Positions 5,834 through 12,911 of a stretch of DNA of 14,389 nt are shown here, piece by piece (within the stretch, counting starts at the first letter, position 1; the number at the start of each line of letters is the position of its first letter). Made by a program: the position numbers and the translations under genes. Location of the stretch: NCBI GenBank assembly GCA_045594105.1, contig JAZNXY010000027.1, positions 1-14,389 on the forward strand, given 5' to 3'. The notes under the pieces were generated by a model. It did not search any database and was not told the origin of the DNA. It was given only the letters and a program-made list of their open reading frames with translations. Source of the stretch: URNF01 sp045594105 (GTDB taxonomy: Bacteria > Bacillota > Clostridia > Oscillospirales > Acutalibacteraceae).

Positions 5834-6976
5834 ATGAAAGTTCTAATGATTCCTTCTTGGTACTGTACCAAGGCGGCACCGATCCTCGGTTCTTTTTACA
5901 AGGAACAAGCCGAAGAATTGGCTGCACGCGGTCATGATGTGGCAGTGATATATGCGGAGGTGGGCAGCAGCTTTTCTCCTAAGGTGAATGGGGTGACCCA
6001 TGCGGTGGTAAACGGGGTCAACACGTATACGTATGTACGCCCGAATCTCACACCACGTTTTGAAAAGGGACGAGTTTGGCAGCGCACGAAGATGCTGGAA
6101 CATTTGTATAAGCAACTTGTAAAAGAGTGGGGTAGACCTGATGTTGTCAATCTCCGTTCGTCTTTGCAGGGGTATGAGGCCGTTGCACTGTGCAAGAAAT
6201 ATAACTTGCCGCTGTTCTTTATGGAACACTCCTCCTTTGTTGTGACCGAGGGGGCGGGCAGTGCGGCGGTAAAACGTCTTGAAACGGTCATGGCGGCGGC
6301 AAAGGTTAATGCGTGTGTCAGCTCTGTGCTGATGAAGGTGATGAAGCCGTTTGATGAAGACACCCGTCTGATACCGGATTTTGTGGACGAGCGTCGTTTC
6401 TTTGTTGGTGAAAAAACAGAGAATACCGATACATTTGTATTTGCGGCAATGGGTCAGTTACGTCCGATTAAGGGACATGATACACTGATTCGTGCGTTTG
6501 CACGTCTGAAACAAATGACCGATCGGAAGGTTGCTCTGCGGATTGCGGGTACAGGCGGCCTTAAGGAGTATTTGCAAGGCATTATCGATGAAAACGGACT
6601 GCAGGATTGCTGTCACCTTGTCGGTGCGGTGCCCCGTGATAAGGTCGTGGATTTTATGAATAACTGCGATTGCTTTGTGTGTTCTTCACGCACAGAAATG
6701 CTGTCTTGCGTGCTGCACGAGTGTGCCGCTTGCGGTAAACCGGCTGTTGCCACCGCTTGCGGTGGCCCCGGTGATATTATCACTGCGGAGAGCGGTGTGT
6801 TGGTGCCTGTAGATGATGTGGAGGAAATGGCAAAGGCAATGCTTACGATGCTGGATAAGGCGGCAGAATATGACCGTACAGCGATCAGAGAAAGCATCGT
6901 GGCTCGTTTTGGCAGAGATGAGGTGTGCCGCCGATTGATATTGGCGTGTGAGGATACTTTGGGGGCAGCTAAATGA
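5834..6976 (+). CDS. GT4 family glycosyltransferase (GT-B fold)
   Basis: This 380-residue cytoplasmic enzyme should transfer a sugar from a nucleotide-sugar donor to a cell-surface acceptor that cannot be named from sequence. The N-terminal half starts MKVLMIPSWYCTK and has the GSFYKEQAEELAARGHDV pattern of GT4 acceptor domains. The C-terminal Rossmann half holds MGQLRPIKGHDTLIRAFA, IAGTGGLKEYL, the EX7E motif (E288 and E296 in SRTEMLSCVLHE), GGPGDII (310-316) and SGVLVPVDDVEEMAKAM, which bind the donor. ATG 5834 is preferred because AGGTGA (5823-5828) lies 5 nt upstream; an earlier in-frame ATG at 5795 lacks a good site. Its last bases overlap pgeF by ATGA, so the two are translationally coupled, pointing to an envelope role. 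Confidence 0.9.
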   Translation: MKVLMIPSWYCTKAAPILGSFYKEQAEELAARGHDVAVIYAEVGSSFSPKVNGVTHAVVNGVNTYTYVRPNLTPRFEKGRVWQRTKMLEHLYKQLVKEWGRPDVVNLRSSLQGYEAVALCKKYNLPLFFMEHSSFVVTEGAGSAAVKRLETVMAAAKVNACVSSVLMKVMKPFDEDTRLIPDFVDERRFFVGEKTENTDTFVFAAMGQLRPIKGHDTLIRAFARLKQMTDRKVALRIAGTGGLKEYLQGIIDENGLQDCCHLVGAVPRDKVVDFMNNCDCFVCSSRTEMLSCVLHECAACGKPAVATACGGPGDIITAESGVLVPVDDVEEMAKAMLTMLDKAAEYDRTAIRESIVARFGRDEVCRRLILACEDTLGAAK

Positions 6977-7803
6977 TTTTTCCGGAAACCAAGACACTGT
7001 GTTTTCATCAGAAAAACGGTGTGGTATACTATTCCTTCCCGCAGATGGATGCATATCCGTTTATAAAAGCGGGAATGTCTACCCGTCTGGGCGGTGTCAG
7101 CGAGGGTATGTATGCGTCGATGAACTTAAGCTATACCCGTGGTGACGAGAAGGCAGCGGTAGATGAAAACTTCCGCCGTATTTGTGATGCTATGTGCTTG
7201 CCCTTTGAGGGGGTTGTGATATCCGCACAGGAGCATCATACCAATTTACAGAACGTTACTGCGAAAGATTGTGGCAAAGGAATTGCCTTTACAGGTTTCA
7301 AGGACATAGACGGCTTGCTGACCGATGAAGCGGGGGTTGTTCTTTGTACGCAGTATGCGGATTGCGTGCCGCTTGTATTTGCTGACCCCAAAAAGCACGT
7401 GGTTGCGGCTTCCCATGCGGGGTGGCGTGGCACGGTGGATGAGATTGGTCGCTTGACCGTGGAACGGATGTGCAGCGATTACGGTTGCGATCCTGCAAAT
7501 ATTCTGGTGGGTATTGCTCCCTCTATCGGCAAATGTTGCTTTGAGGTGGATACACCTGTGTATGATGCGTTTAATGAAATGGCGGTATTTGACGGCGGCT
7601 GCTTTACTGCACACGATAACGATAAGTTCCATATAGATTTGTGGGAGGTAAACCGTCGTGTGCTGCTGTCAGCAGGTGTGAAAGCCGAGCATATTACCGT
7701 AACCGATTTGTGTACCCGGTGCTATCCTGACCTTTTTTGGTCACATCGTAAAACAGGCCCCGATCGTGGCTCTCTGGCGGCATTTATCGGTATGACGGAA
7801 TAA
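6973..7803 (+). CDS. pgeF: Peptidoglycan editing factor PgeF (YfiH/YlmD, laccase-domain family)
   Basis: PgeF-family proteins remove misincorporated amino acids from UDP-MurNAc peptide precursors; older annotation calls them multicopper or laccase-domain oxidoreductases, and purine-nucleoside activities have also been reported. The 276-residue length is normal. The metal-site residues are all present: H88 in SAQEHHTN, C131 in YADCVPL and H148 in ASHAGWRGT. TRLGGVSEG (near residues 37-45) and the C-terminal DLCTRCYPDLFWSHRKTGPDRG are also family hallmarks. The ATG overlaps the stop of the upstream glycosyltransferase by 4 nt. A strong terminator follows within 10 nt, ending the operon. Cytoplasmic, as no signal peptide is present. 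Confidence 0.93.
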   Translation: MIFPETKTLCFHQKNGVVYYSFPQMDAYPFIKAGMSTRLGGVSEGMYASMNLSYTRGDEKAAVDENFRRICDAMCLPFEGVVISAQEHHTNLQNVTAKDCGKGIAFTGFKDIDGLLTDEAGVVLCTQYADCVPLVFADPKKHVVAASHAGWRGTVDEIGRLTVERMCSDYGCDPANILVGIAPSIGKCCFEVDTPVYDAFNEMAVFDGGCFTAHDNDKFHIDLWEVNRRVLLSAGVKAEHITVTDLCTRCYPDLFWSHRKTGPDRGSLAAFIGMTE

Positions 7804-7809
7804 GAAACG

Positions 7810-7848
7810 AGCGTTTTTGCTATGCAAAAACGCTTTTATTTTTATATT
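7810..7848 (+). terminator. Rho-independent terminator of pgeF
   Basis: AGCGTTTTTGC (7810-7820) and GCAAAAACGCT (7824-7834) form an 11-bp perfect stem with a TAT loop, followed by a T-rich run (TTTATTTTTATATTTTT). Confidence 0.9.
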
Positions 7849-7895
7849 TTTCACCCTGCTTGCATATTTTGTGACAGAAGAAAGGAAGGGTGTAT

Positions 7896-9116
7896 ATGAA
7901 AAAACGATGGTTGGCAGTGTTACTGGCAGCTGTAATGCTTTGCTGCTCGATAACAGCTTCTGCACAGAAAACGTACATTTACGATACGAGCGACGGACAG
8001 CTGCCGCACACAGAGGACGACAGCGTGTGGTTGCCTACAGCGGCAGCGGTAAGCGAAGCGGCATTGGCAGTGGGTGGAAAATCAGCCGTTTTGCTGGAAC
8101 AGGAAACAGGGGAGATGCTGTTTGCTAAAAATGCACATGATAAGGTGCCGATTGCTTCGGTTACGAAGATTATGACGTTGCTGTTGGCGATGGAAGCTCT
8201 GGACAGCGAACAAATAAAAATGGACGAAACGGTTACCTGCTCCAAAACAGCGGCGTCTATGGGTGGCTCGCAGATTTGGTTGGAGGAAGGGGAGCAAATG
8301 ACGGTGGATGAATTGCTCAAAGCTGCTGTTATTGTGTCTGCCAATGATGCCTGTGCCGCTTTGGCGGAGCATTTGTGCGGCACCGTTGAACAGTTTGTAG
8401 TGCGCATGAATCAACGGGCGAAAGAGCTCGGTATGCAGGATACAACCTTTCTGGATTGCAGCGGCCTGAACGATGAGGGTGTTTCCTCGGCACACGATGT
8501 GGCGGTTATGGCACGGGAATTGATGAAGCATAAGGAAATACAGAAATATACTACCGTCTGGATGGATAGTTTGCGTGACGGTGCTTCGGAGTTGGTGAAC
8601 ACCAATAAGCTCGTGCGTCATTACAAAGGGGCAACCGGGTTGAAAACAGGTACTACCTCTGCGGCGGGACATTGTCTTGCCGCCACGGCTGAAAGGGACG
8701 GTATTGCCTTTGTGGCGGTAATTCTCGGCTGTGATACTACCGATGAACGATTCGGTGGTGCTCGGGCGATGCTGGACTATGGATTTGCCAATTATACTTT
8801 ATATACACCTGCGGCAGATGAAACAGTATTTCATCCTGTGGCGGTGCAGCACGGTACCGCCCGTGAAGTGATGGTGACGGCGGGAGAGGCGACGCCGCTT
8901 CTGCTTAATAAAGGGCAGGAAAAGCAGGTGGTACCCAAAATGGAGCTTTTAGAGACGGTACAGGCACCCGTGGAAGCAGGGCAGGTGCTGGGTAGGTGGC
9001 AACTGCTTTTAGACAATGAGATAATTGCTGAAATTCCATTGCGTGCGGCGACTGCAGTTGGAAAAATGACGCTTAAGGCCGCGCTGGGGTGTTTGCTCAC
9101 TTCTTTGGTGGCATAA
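7896..9116 (+). CDS. Secreted D-alanyl-D-alanine carboxypeptidase (penicillin-binding protein, DacF/PBP5 type)
   Basis: This serine peptidase trims the terminal D-Ala from peptidoglycan stem peptides and so limits cross-linking. The protein has 406 residues with a classic signal peptide (basic MKKR, hydrophobic core, likely cleavage after A23 in ASA-QK). The three penicillin-binding motifs are in order: S88-V-T-K91 (nucleophile and general base), S148-A-N150 and K250-T-G-T. These are followed by a smaller all-beta domain (about 300-385) and an amphipathic C-terminal segment (about 385-406) that may hold it to the membrane. ATG 7896 follows AAAGGAAGGG (7881-7890); a GTG two codons earlier overlaps it. 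No convincing sigma-A promoter is visible in the short gap after the pgeF terminator. Several paralogues (dacA, dacB, dacF) are hard to tell apart, so no symbol is given. Confidence 0.93.
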   Translation: MKKRWLAVLLAAVMLCCSITASAQKTYIYDTSDGQLPHTEDDSVWLPTAAAVSEAALAVGGKSAVLLEQETGEMLFAKNAHDKVPIASVTKIMTLLLAMEALDSEQIKMDETVTCSKTAASMGGSQIWLEEGEQMTVDELLKAAVIVSANDACAALAEHLCGTVEQFVVRMNQRAKELGMQDTTFLDCSGLNDEGVSSAHDVAVMARELMKHKEIQKYTTVWMDSLRDGASELVNTNKLVRHYKGATGLKTGTTSAAGHCLAATAERDGIAFVAVILGCDTTDERFGGARAMLDYGFANYTLYTPAADETVFHPVAVQHGTAREVMVTAGEATPLLLNKGQEKQVVPKMELLETVQAPVEAGQVLGRWQLLLDNEIIAEIPLRAATAVGKMTLKAALGCLLTSLVA

Positions 9117-9150
9117 AGGTGTATTTTTTGTAAAAATTAACCTATTGCCA

Positions 9151-9179
9151 TTGCTTTTTTACTTGATGTATGTTATGAT
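9151..9179 (+). promoter_or_regulatory. Promoter P1 upstream of pgi
   Basis: TTGCTT (9151-9156) and TATGAT (9174-9179) are 17 bp apart. A start near 9186 would give a long leader of about 158 nt before pgi, containing the alternative hairpins at 9191-9273. Confidence 0.55.
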
Positions 9180-9190
9180 ATGTACAAACA

Positions 9191-9273
9191 GGAGAAAGAA
9201 CCTTGTTGCTCTTTTTACACATAGTTTCCTTTTAAATATAGACAAATGTTGCATATATTTGCAACAACTCTCC
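9191..9273 (+). promoter_or_regulatory. Foldable leader with competing stems before pgi
   Basis: A local hairpin TGTTGC (9247-9252) with GCAACA (9261-9266) competes with a longer-range pairing of TTGTTGC (9203-9209) with GCAACAA (9261-9267); the latter can be extended by GGAGA (9191-9195) with TCTCC (9269-9273). This is a possible regulatory leader. No known riboswitch class is recognised. Confidence 0.35.
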
Positions 9274-9274
9274 A

Positions 9275-9303
9275 TTGATAGTTTGCCTTAGTTGGATTAT
9301 ACT
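9275..9303 (+). promoter_or_regulatory. Promoter P2 of pgi
   Basis: TTGATA (9275-9280) and TATACT (9298-9303) are each one base from consensus and 17 bp apart. A start near 9310 leaves a leader of about 34 nt, the same length as inferred for parE and secG. Confidence 0.6.
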
Positions 9304-9343
9304 TGAAATAGGTAAAAAACTATTAAAAATTGAGGGATGTACA

Positions 9344-10687
9344 ATGTCTGTTAAATTGGAAACGCGGTATGCCAACGGTTTTATCGCACCGCACGAATAT
9401 GAGGCGATTGCACCATATATTAAGGTGGCACATGACACCTTGCACAACGGCAACGGTCTTGGAAATGACTTCTTGGGTTGGGTAGAACTACCCACTAACT
9501 ATGATAAGGAAGAATTTGCCCGTATCAAAGCGGCTGCGGCGCGTATTAAAGAAAATACCGATATTTTTATCGCTATCGGCATCGGCGGCTCTTATCTGGG
9601 CGCTCGCGCGGCGATTGAATTTTTGAAATCTCCGCTTTATAACGCAAAGAAAAAGGATACCCCCGACGTGTACTTTGCGGGCAACAGCATCAGCAGTACT
9701 GCTTTGCAGGAATTGCTCGAACTGTGTGAAGGTCGCCGCGTATCCATTAACGTTATCTCTAAATCGGGTACCACCACCGAACCGGCTATTGCGTTCCGTG
9801 TGTTGCGTGACTACCTCGAAAAAACGGTTGGTAAGGAAGAGGCTAAAAACCGTATTTTCGTCACCACCGACCGCGAAAAAGGCACGCTGAAAGCATTGGC
9901 CGACCGTGAAGGCTATGAAACCTTCGTTGTGCCGGACGATGTCGGCGGTCGTTTCTCGGTGCTTACCGCTGTTGGCTTGTTGCCGATTGCTGTAGCAGGT
10001 TGTGATATCGATGCCCTGATGGCGGGTGCAAGAAAAGCGCAGGAAGCGTTGTGTGACACCGATCTTAACAACAACGACTGTTATAAATATGCGGCAGCAC
10101 GTAACATTTTGTTGCGTCAAGGCAGAAGCGTAGAAATGATGGTCAGCTACGAACCGCAGTATGCGATGATGTCCGAATGGTGGAAACAGCTGTTTGGTGA
10201 GAGCGAGGGTAAAGACGGCAAGGGCTTGTTCCCGGCGTCTGCCATTTTCTCTACCGACCTGCATTCGCTCGGTCAGTTCGTACAGGAAGGTTCCAATATC
10301 CTGTTTGAAACGGTGGTCCTGCTAGACAAACCGCAGTTGGAAAAGGTTATTGAAAATGATCCTGAAAACGTGGACGGCCTGAACTTCCTGACCGGTAAAA
10401 CAATGGGTTTTGTCAATCAGAAAGCATTTGAGGGCACCGTGCTGGCACATGCGGACGGCGGCACACCGTCGCTGGTTATCCGTGTGCCTGAAGCTACTGA
10501 AGAACAGCTCGGTTATCTTATTTATTTCTTCGAAAAAGCGTGTGCGATTTCGGGCTATCTGCTCGGCGTGAATCCGTTTAATCAGCCGGGTGTGGAAAGC
10601 TATAAAAAGAATATGTTCGCGTTGCTCGGCAAACCCGGCTACGAGAACGAGAAAGCGGCTCTTGAAGCACGTCTTTCCGAAAACTAA
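9344..10687 (+). CDS. pgi: Glucose-6-phosphate isomerase
   Basis: Pgi interconverts glucose 6-phosphate and fructose 6-phosphate at the start of glycolysis and the end of gluconeogenesis. The 447-residue length is right for the short Firmicutes-type enzyme. Phosphosugar-binding loops IGIGGSYLGARA and SKSGTTTEPA, signature 1 around VGGRFSVLTAVG (200-211) and signature 2 GVNPFNQPGVESYKKN (with N410, Q414, E418 and catalytic K421) are all present. ATG 9344 is preceded by GAGGGA (9332-9337), and the sequence SVKLETRYANGFI fits a normal N-terminus; the frame is open further upstream but that part overlaps promoter P2 and has no ribosome binding site. Next comes a small P-loop gene 49 nt on, which may be read from the same message. 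Confidence 0.96.
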   Translation: MSVKLETRYANGFIAPHEYEAIAPYIKVAHDTLHNGNGLGNDFLGWVELPTNYDKEEFARIKAAAARIKENTDIFIAIGIGGSYLGARAAIEFLKSPLYNAKKKDTPDVYFAGNSISSTALQELLELCEGRRVSINVISKSGTTTEPAIAFRVLRDYLEKTVGKEEAKNRIFVTTDREKGTLKALADREGYETFVVPDDVGGRFSVLTAVGLLPIAVAGCDIDALMAGARKAQEALCDTDLNNNDCYKYAAARNILLRQGRSVEMMVSYEPQYAMMSEWWKQLFGESEGKDGKGLFPASAIFSTDLHSLGQFVQEGSNILFETVVLLDKPQLEKVIENDPENVDGLNFLTGKTMGFVNQKAFEGTVLAHADGGTPSLVIRVPEATEEQLGYLIYFFEKACAISGYLLGVNPFNQPGVESYKKNMFALLGKPGYENEKAALEARLSEN

Positions 10688-10736
10688 GTCCTTTTAAGTC
10701 GTTGGTCACGGCTAAAAAATATTAGGAGGTTGTATT

Positions 10737-11141
10737 ATGGTCACTTTGATTCTCGGTAAAAAAGGTTCCGGCAAAACCAAAAAATTGATGGAGCTCTGCA
10801 ACATCGCTGTTGCACAGTCCAAAGGTAACGTGGTGTTTATTGAAAAGGACAACACCTTAACCTATGATGTTAACCATCAGGTGCGTTTGGTTTCTGCTGC
10901 AGATTTCGGTATTTGCGGATTTGAAGCTTTGTATGGTTTTATTGCCGGTATGTGTGCGGGAAACTATGACATTACTGATGTTTTTGTGGATTCTACTTTG
11001 AAAATCGGTGGTACTGATATGGCTGCTTTGGAGACCTTCGTGGAAAAAATGAGCAAGCTGGATGTTCGTGCCGTACTTTCGGTATCTGCTGATAAGAGCG
11101 AAATTCCTGCACACATTGCAGAAATCGCCGAAGAAATCTGA
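10737..11141 (+). CDS. Small P-loop NTP-binding protein of unknown function
   Basis: This 134-residue protein begins with a beta strand and a Walker A loop, G7-KKGSG-K13-T14, and has a Walker-B-like hydrophobic strand ending in aspartate (DVFVDS, D85). That makes it a minimal P-loop NTPase-like protein, far shorter than most ATPases. Later text such as LDVRAVLSVSADKSEIPAHIAEIAEEI looks like a strand followed by a sensor-type helix. I know this kind of protein from Clostridia, where it is often annotated only as hypothetical or loosely as PilT-like; no motility genes are nearby and I do not support that. The ribosome binding site AGGAGG (10724-10729) lies 7 nt upstream of ATG. A terminator hairpin follows, then the CofE-like gene. 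The role is unknown. Confidence 0.85.
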   Translation: MVTLILGKKGSGKTKKLMELCNIAVAQSKGNVVFIEKDNTLTYDVNHQVRLVSAADFGICGFEALYGFIAGMCAGNYDITDVFVDSTLKIGGTDMAALETFVEKMSKLDVRAVLSVSADKSEIPAHIAEIAEEI

Positions 11142-11152
11142 TAGAAAGACGA

Positions 11153-11186
11153 GAAACGGCGGGAACCGAAGGTTTCCGCCGTTTTC
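11153..11186 (+). terminator. Terminator or attenuator between the P-loop gene and the CofE-like gene
   Basis: GAAACGGCGGGAACC (11153-11167) pairs with GGTTTCCGCCGTTTT (11171-11185) across a 3-nt GAA gap, a 15-bp stem with two G-T pairs, ending in a TTTT run. It stops only about 20 nt before the next start codon, leaving no room for a promoter between the two. Confidence 0.75.
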
Positions 11187-11207
11187 AAAGCGGAAAGGAT
11201 GATGACG

Positions 11208-12014
11208 GTGGCTATTTGGTATGAAGGCAACCGTAATAAAAAGGAGAACGAACGGGAAAAGGACGGTATTACTTACTATGTTCGTGGCCTTCGTGAAGTA
11301 GAAGGCGGCAGATATGAGCGTTATGGCGTCAAAACCCATTTTATCGGCAGAGGCGAGGACTACATTGAGGTTTTGCGCCGCTATGTCGCTCCGTTGTACC
11401 AAGATGGGGATATCGTGATGCTCGGTGAAAAGGTTATCTCGATGTGCCAGGACAATACTGTGGAAAAGCAGACGGTACGCCTTGGCTTTTGGGCGAAGTT
11501 CTTGTCTAAGTTCGCCACCAGGAACAGCAACGGCATCGGTATGGACGAGCCGTACAAATTACAGCTGGCTATCAACATGAAGGGCTTGCCGCTGATTTTG
11601 TGGGCAGTGTTCTGCGGTGCAATCGGCAAACTTTTCGGAAAACGTGGCGTGTTCTATGAAATTGTAGGACAAGACGTTGCGGGTATCGACGGCTTTTACA
11701 GTCATTCCTCGTTTGAAATATATCATGATTTGGCTGTTTTGAATCCGAAAGACCCTGCCGGTGTTTGTAAGAACGTGTACGAATCGCTCGGCTTTTCCTG
11801 TGTTTTGGCAGATGCGAACGATATCAACGTAGAGATACTCGGTAAATCGCCTGATCTGGCGGATAAAACCGATGCGTTTCTGGTCGAATTGATTCGTGAC
11901 AATCCTGCGGGGCAGGACGATGAAATGACCCCGTTTATCATCATTCGTGATATTGGCGACGGGGAAGCGGAGACGTACGTGCCGATGGAAGCGACAGAAG
12001 GTCCTAACCATTGA
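11208..12014 (+). CDS. CofE-like protein (coenzyme F420-0:L-glutamate ligase family homologue)
   Basis: The protein (268 residues from this start) resembles the F420-0:gamma-glutamyl ligase (CofE/FbiB N-terminal) family. YQDGDIVMLGEKVISM (about 64-79) matches the GDxxxxxEKVVS block of CofE, and later RGVFYEIVGQDVAGIDGFYSHS resembles its Gly- and Asp-rich nucleotide/metal region. CofE itself adds glutamate to F420-0 using GTP. No other F420 gene is in the window and most Clostridia do not make F420, so the substrate here is probably different. A hydrophobic stretch (LPLILWAVFCGAIGKLF, about 126-142) is odd for a soluble enzyme. The start is uncertain: GTG 11208 sits 8 nt after AAAGGA (11194-11199), whereas ATG 11199 and 11202 overlap or crowd that site. 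It follows a P-loop gene with a hairpin between. Confidence 0.75.
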   Translation: MAIWYEGNRNKKENEREKDGITYYVRGLREVEGGRYERYGVKTHFIGRGEDYIEVLRRYVAPLYQDGDIVMLGEKVISMCQDNTVEKQTVRLGFWAKFLSKFATRNSNGIGMDEPYKLQLAINMKGLPLILWAVFCGAIGKLFGKRGVFYEIVGQDVAGIDGFYSHSSFEIYHDLAVLNPKDPAGVCKNVYESLGFSCVLADANDINVEILGKSPDLADKTDAFLVELIRDNPAGQDDEMTPFIIIRDIGDGEAETYVPMEATEGPNH

Positions 12015-12054
12015 TTTCTTTTTTCGGAAAATGCGGAATAACCGCAAAAATGTA

Positions 12055-12083
12055 TTGACAAAACCTAAAATTGGCTTTATAAT
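12055..12083 (+). promoter_or_regulatory. Perfect-consensus sigma-A promoter of the DUF177-rpmF operon
   Basis: TTGACA (12055-12060) and TATAAT (12078-12083) are both exact consensus hexamers, 17 bp apart. Transcription would start near 12090, 20 nt before the first ATG. This is the strongest promoter match in the window, as suits a ribosomal protein gene. Confidence 0.9.
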
Positions 12084-12109
12084 ATCATGCGTGACACTTG
12101 AGGTGAACT

Positions 12110-12604
12110 ATGCTTTTACAACTGCGACCGTTGTTTATGGGGGAGATAACCTCTCTTGCCGTAGACGAAAAACTGGATTTTTCGAAAGAGGAGTTTAGTG
12201 GCCAAGAGCCGTTTCAGACACCTGTTTCCGTGAAAGGTACCGTGACTGCTTCTGCAGATGTGGTGTTGTTTCGTGCAGAAATTTCCTTTGTGTATCACGG
12301 CGTGTGTGACCGTTGCCTGTCGGCGTATGAAAAGCCGTACAGCTTAACGGTTGAGCATATCTTGGTGGACAATCTTAGCAACGATGAGAACGACGACTTC
12401 ATTTTGCTACAGCAATATCAGTTGCCGCTGGACGATTTGGTACTGACTGATGTGCTGTTGGAGTTGCCGTACAAGTCGCTGTGTAAAGAGGATTGTAAGG
12501 GTTTATGTTCTTCCTGTGGAAAGAACTTGAACGAAGGTCCTTGCGATTGTAAACCGAACACCACCGATCCTCGTTTAGAGGTATTAAAACAGTTGATCAA
12601 GTAA
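12110..12604 (+). CDS. DUF177 (YceD-like) protein encoded upstream of rpmF
   Basis: The 164-residue protein belongs to the DUF177/YceD family, which is typically encoded directly before rpmF; a role in rRNA or ribosome accumulation has been proposed in plants and E. coli. It has an N-terminal beta-rich half, C66-DRC69 in GVCDRCLS, and a C-terminal cysteine cluster (C125, C129, C133, C136, C145, C147) with the family text LCSSCGKNLNEGPCDC followed by TDPRLEVLKQLI. The cysteines could bind zinc. GAGG (12100-12103) lies 6 nt before ATG. rpmF starts 36 nt after the stop, and the two share a strong promoter and a terminator, so expression should follow ribosome demand. Confidence 0.88.
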   Translation: MLLQLRPLFMGEITSLAVDEKLDFSKEEFSGQEPFQTPVSVKGTVTASADVVLFRAEISFVYHGVCDRCLSAYEKPYSLTVEHILVDNLSNDENDDFILLQQYQLPLDDLVLTDVLLELPYKSLCKEDCKGLCSSCGKNLNEGPCDCKPNTTDPRLEVLKQLIK

Positions 12605-12640
12605 TAAAGACTATGTATTTGCACTAAGGAGGTGCTGACA

Positions 12641-12829
12641 ATGGCGGTACCCAAGAGAAAAACTTCTAAAGCTCGTCGCGACAAAAGACGCAACAATCTG
12701 TGGAAGCTTTCTGCCCCCGCGCTGATGAAATGCCCGCAGTGTGGTGCGTACAAACGCGCTCACCGTCTCTGCGGTAACTGCGGTTACTACAATGGCAGAC
12801 AGGTTGTCGTTGTGGATTCCGAGGCGTAA
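12641..12829 (+). CDS. rpmF: 50S ribosomal protein L32 (zinc-ribbon type)
   Basis: This 62-residue protein is a component of the large ribosomal subunit. It starts MAVPKRKTSKARRDKRR, the almost invariant L32 N-terminus, and has four cysteines C31-x2-C34 and C44-x2-C47 that form the zinc-binding (C+) version of L32. The ribosome binding site AAGGAGGT (12626-12633) is near perfect with 7 nt to ATG; an upstream in-frame GTG at 12632 lies inside it. Organisms with zinc-type L32 sometimes have a second, cysteine-free copy made under zinc limitation, which cannot be judged from this window. It is followed at once by a strong terminator. Confidence 0.97.
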   Translation: MAVPKRKTSKARRDKRRNNLWKLSAPALMKCPQCGAYKRAHRLCGNCGYYNGRQVVVVDSEA

Positions 12830-12846
12830 GTAGAACAGACCCGAAG

Positions 12847-12879
12847 TAGAGAAGGAGCGATCCTTCTCTATTTTTCTTT
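12847..12879 (+). terminator. Rho-independent terminator of rpmF
   Basis: TAGAGAAGGA (12847-12856) and TCCTTCTCTA (12861-12870) form a 10-bp perfect stem around a GCGA loop, followed by TTTTTCTTT. Confidence 0.93.
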
Positions 12880-12896
12880 GTGCCACAAACGTTTGT
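12877..12896. repeat. Overlapping palindromes before the DUF512 gene
   Basis: ACAAACGTTTGT (12885-12896) is a perfect 12-bp palindrome and overlaps a second one, TTTGTG-C-CACAAA (12877-12889). Together they give three TTTGT/ACAAA half-sites just upstream of the ribosome binding site, as in an operator. Confidence 0.5.
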
Positions 12897-12911
12897 AAAG
12901 GGGGGATTCGT

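Noticed and set aside
7841..7870. TTTATA-18-TATTTT as a promoter for the DD-carboxypeptidase gene
   Set aside because: The AT-rich tail of the pgeF terminator produces such matches by chance; both hexamers are poor and the spacing is not ideal.
9488..10264. Minus-strand open frame of 258 codons inside pgi
   Set aside because: Antisense shadow of a highly conserved enzyme gene; composition is that of a reverse-complement frame.
12034..12054. Small hairpin TGCGG-AATAA-CCGCA followed by AAAAATG after the CofE-like gene
   Set aside because: Only a 5-bp stem and no U-tract on the + strand; it could be a weak terminator for minus-strand RNA, but no gene runs that way here.
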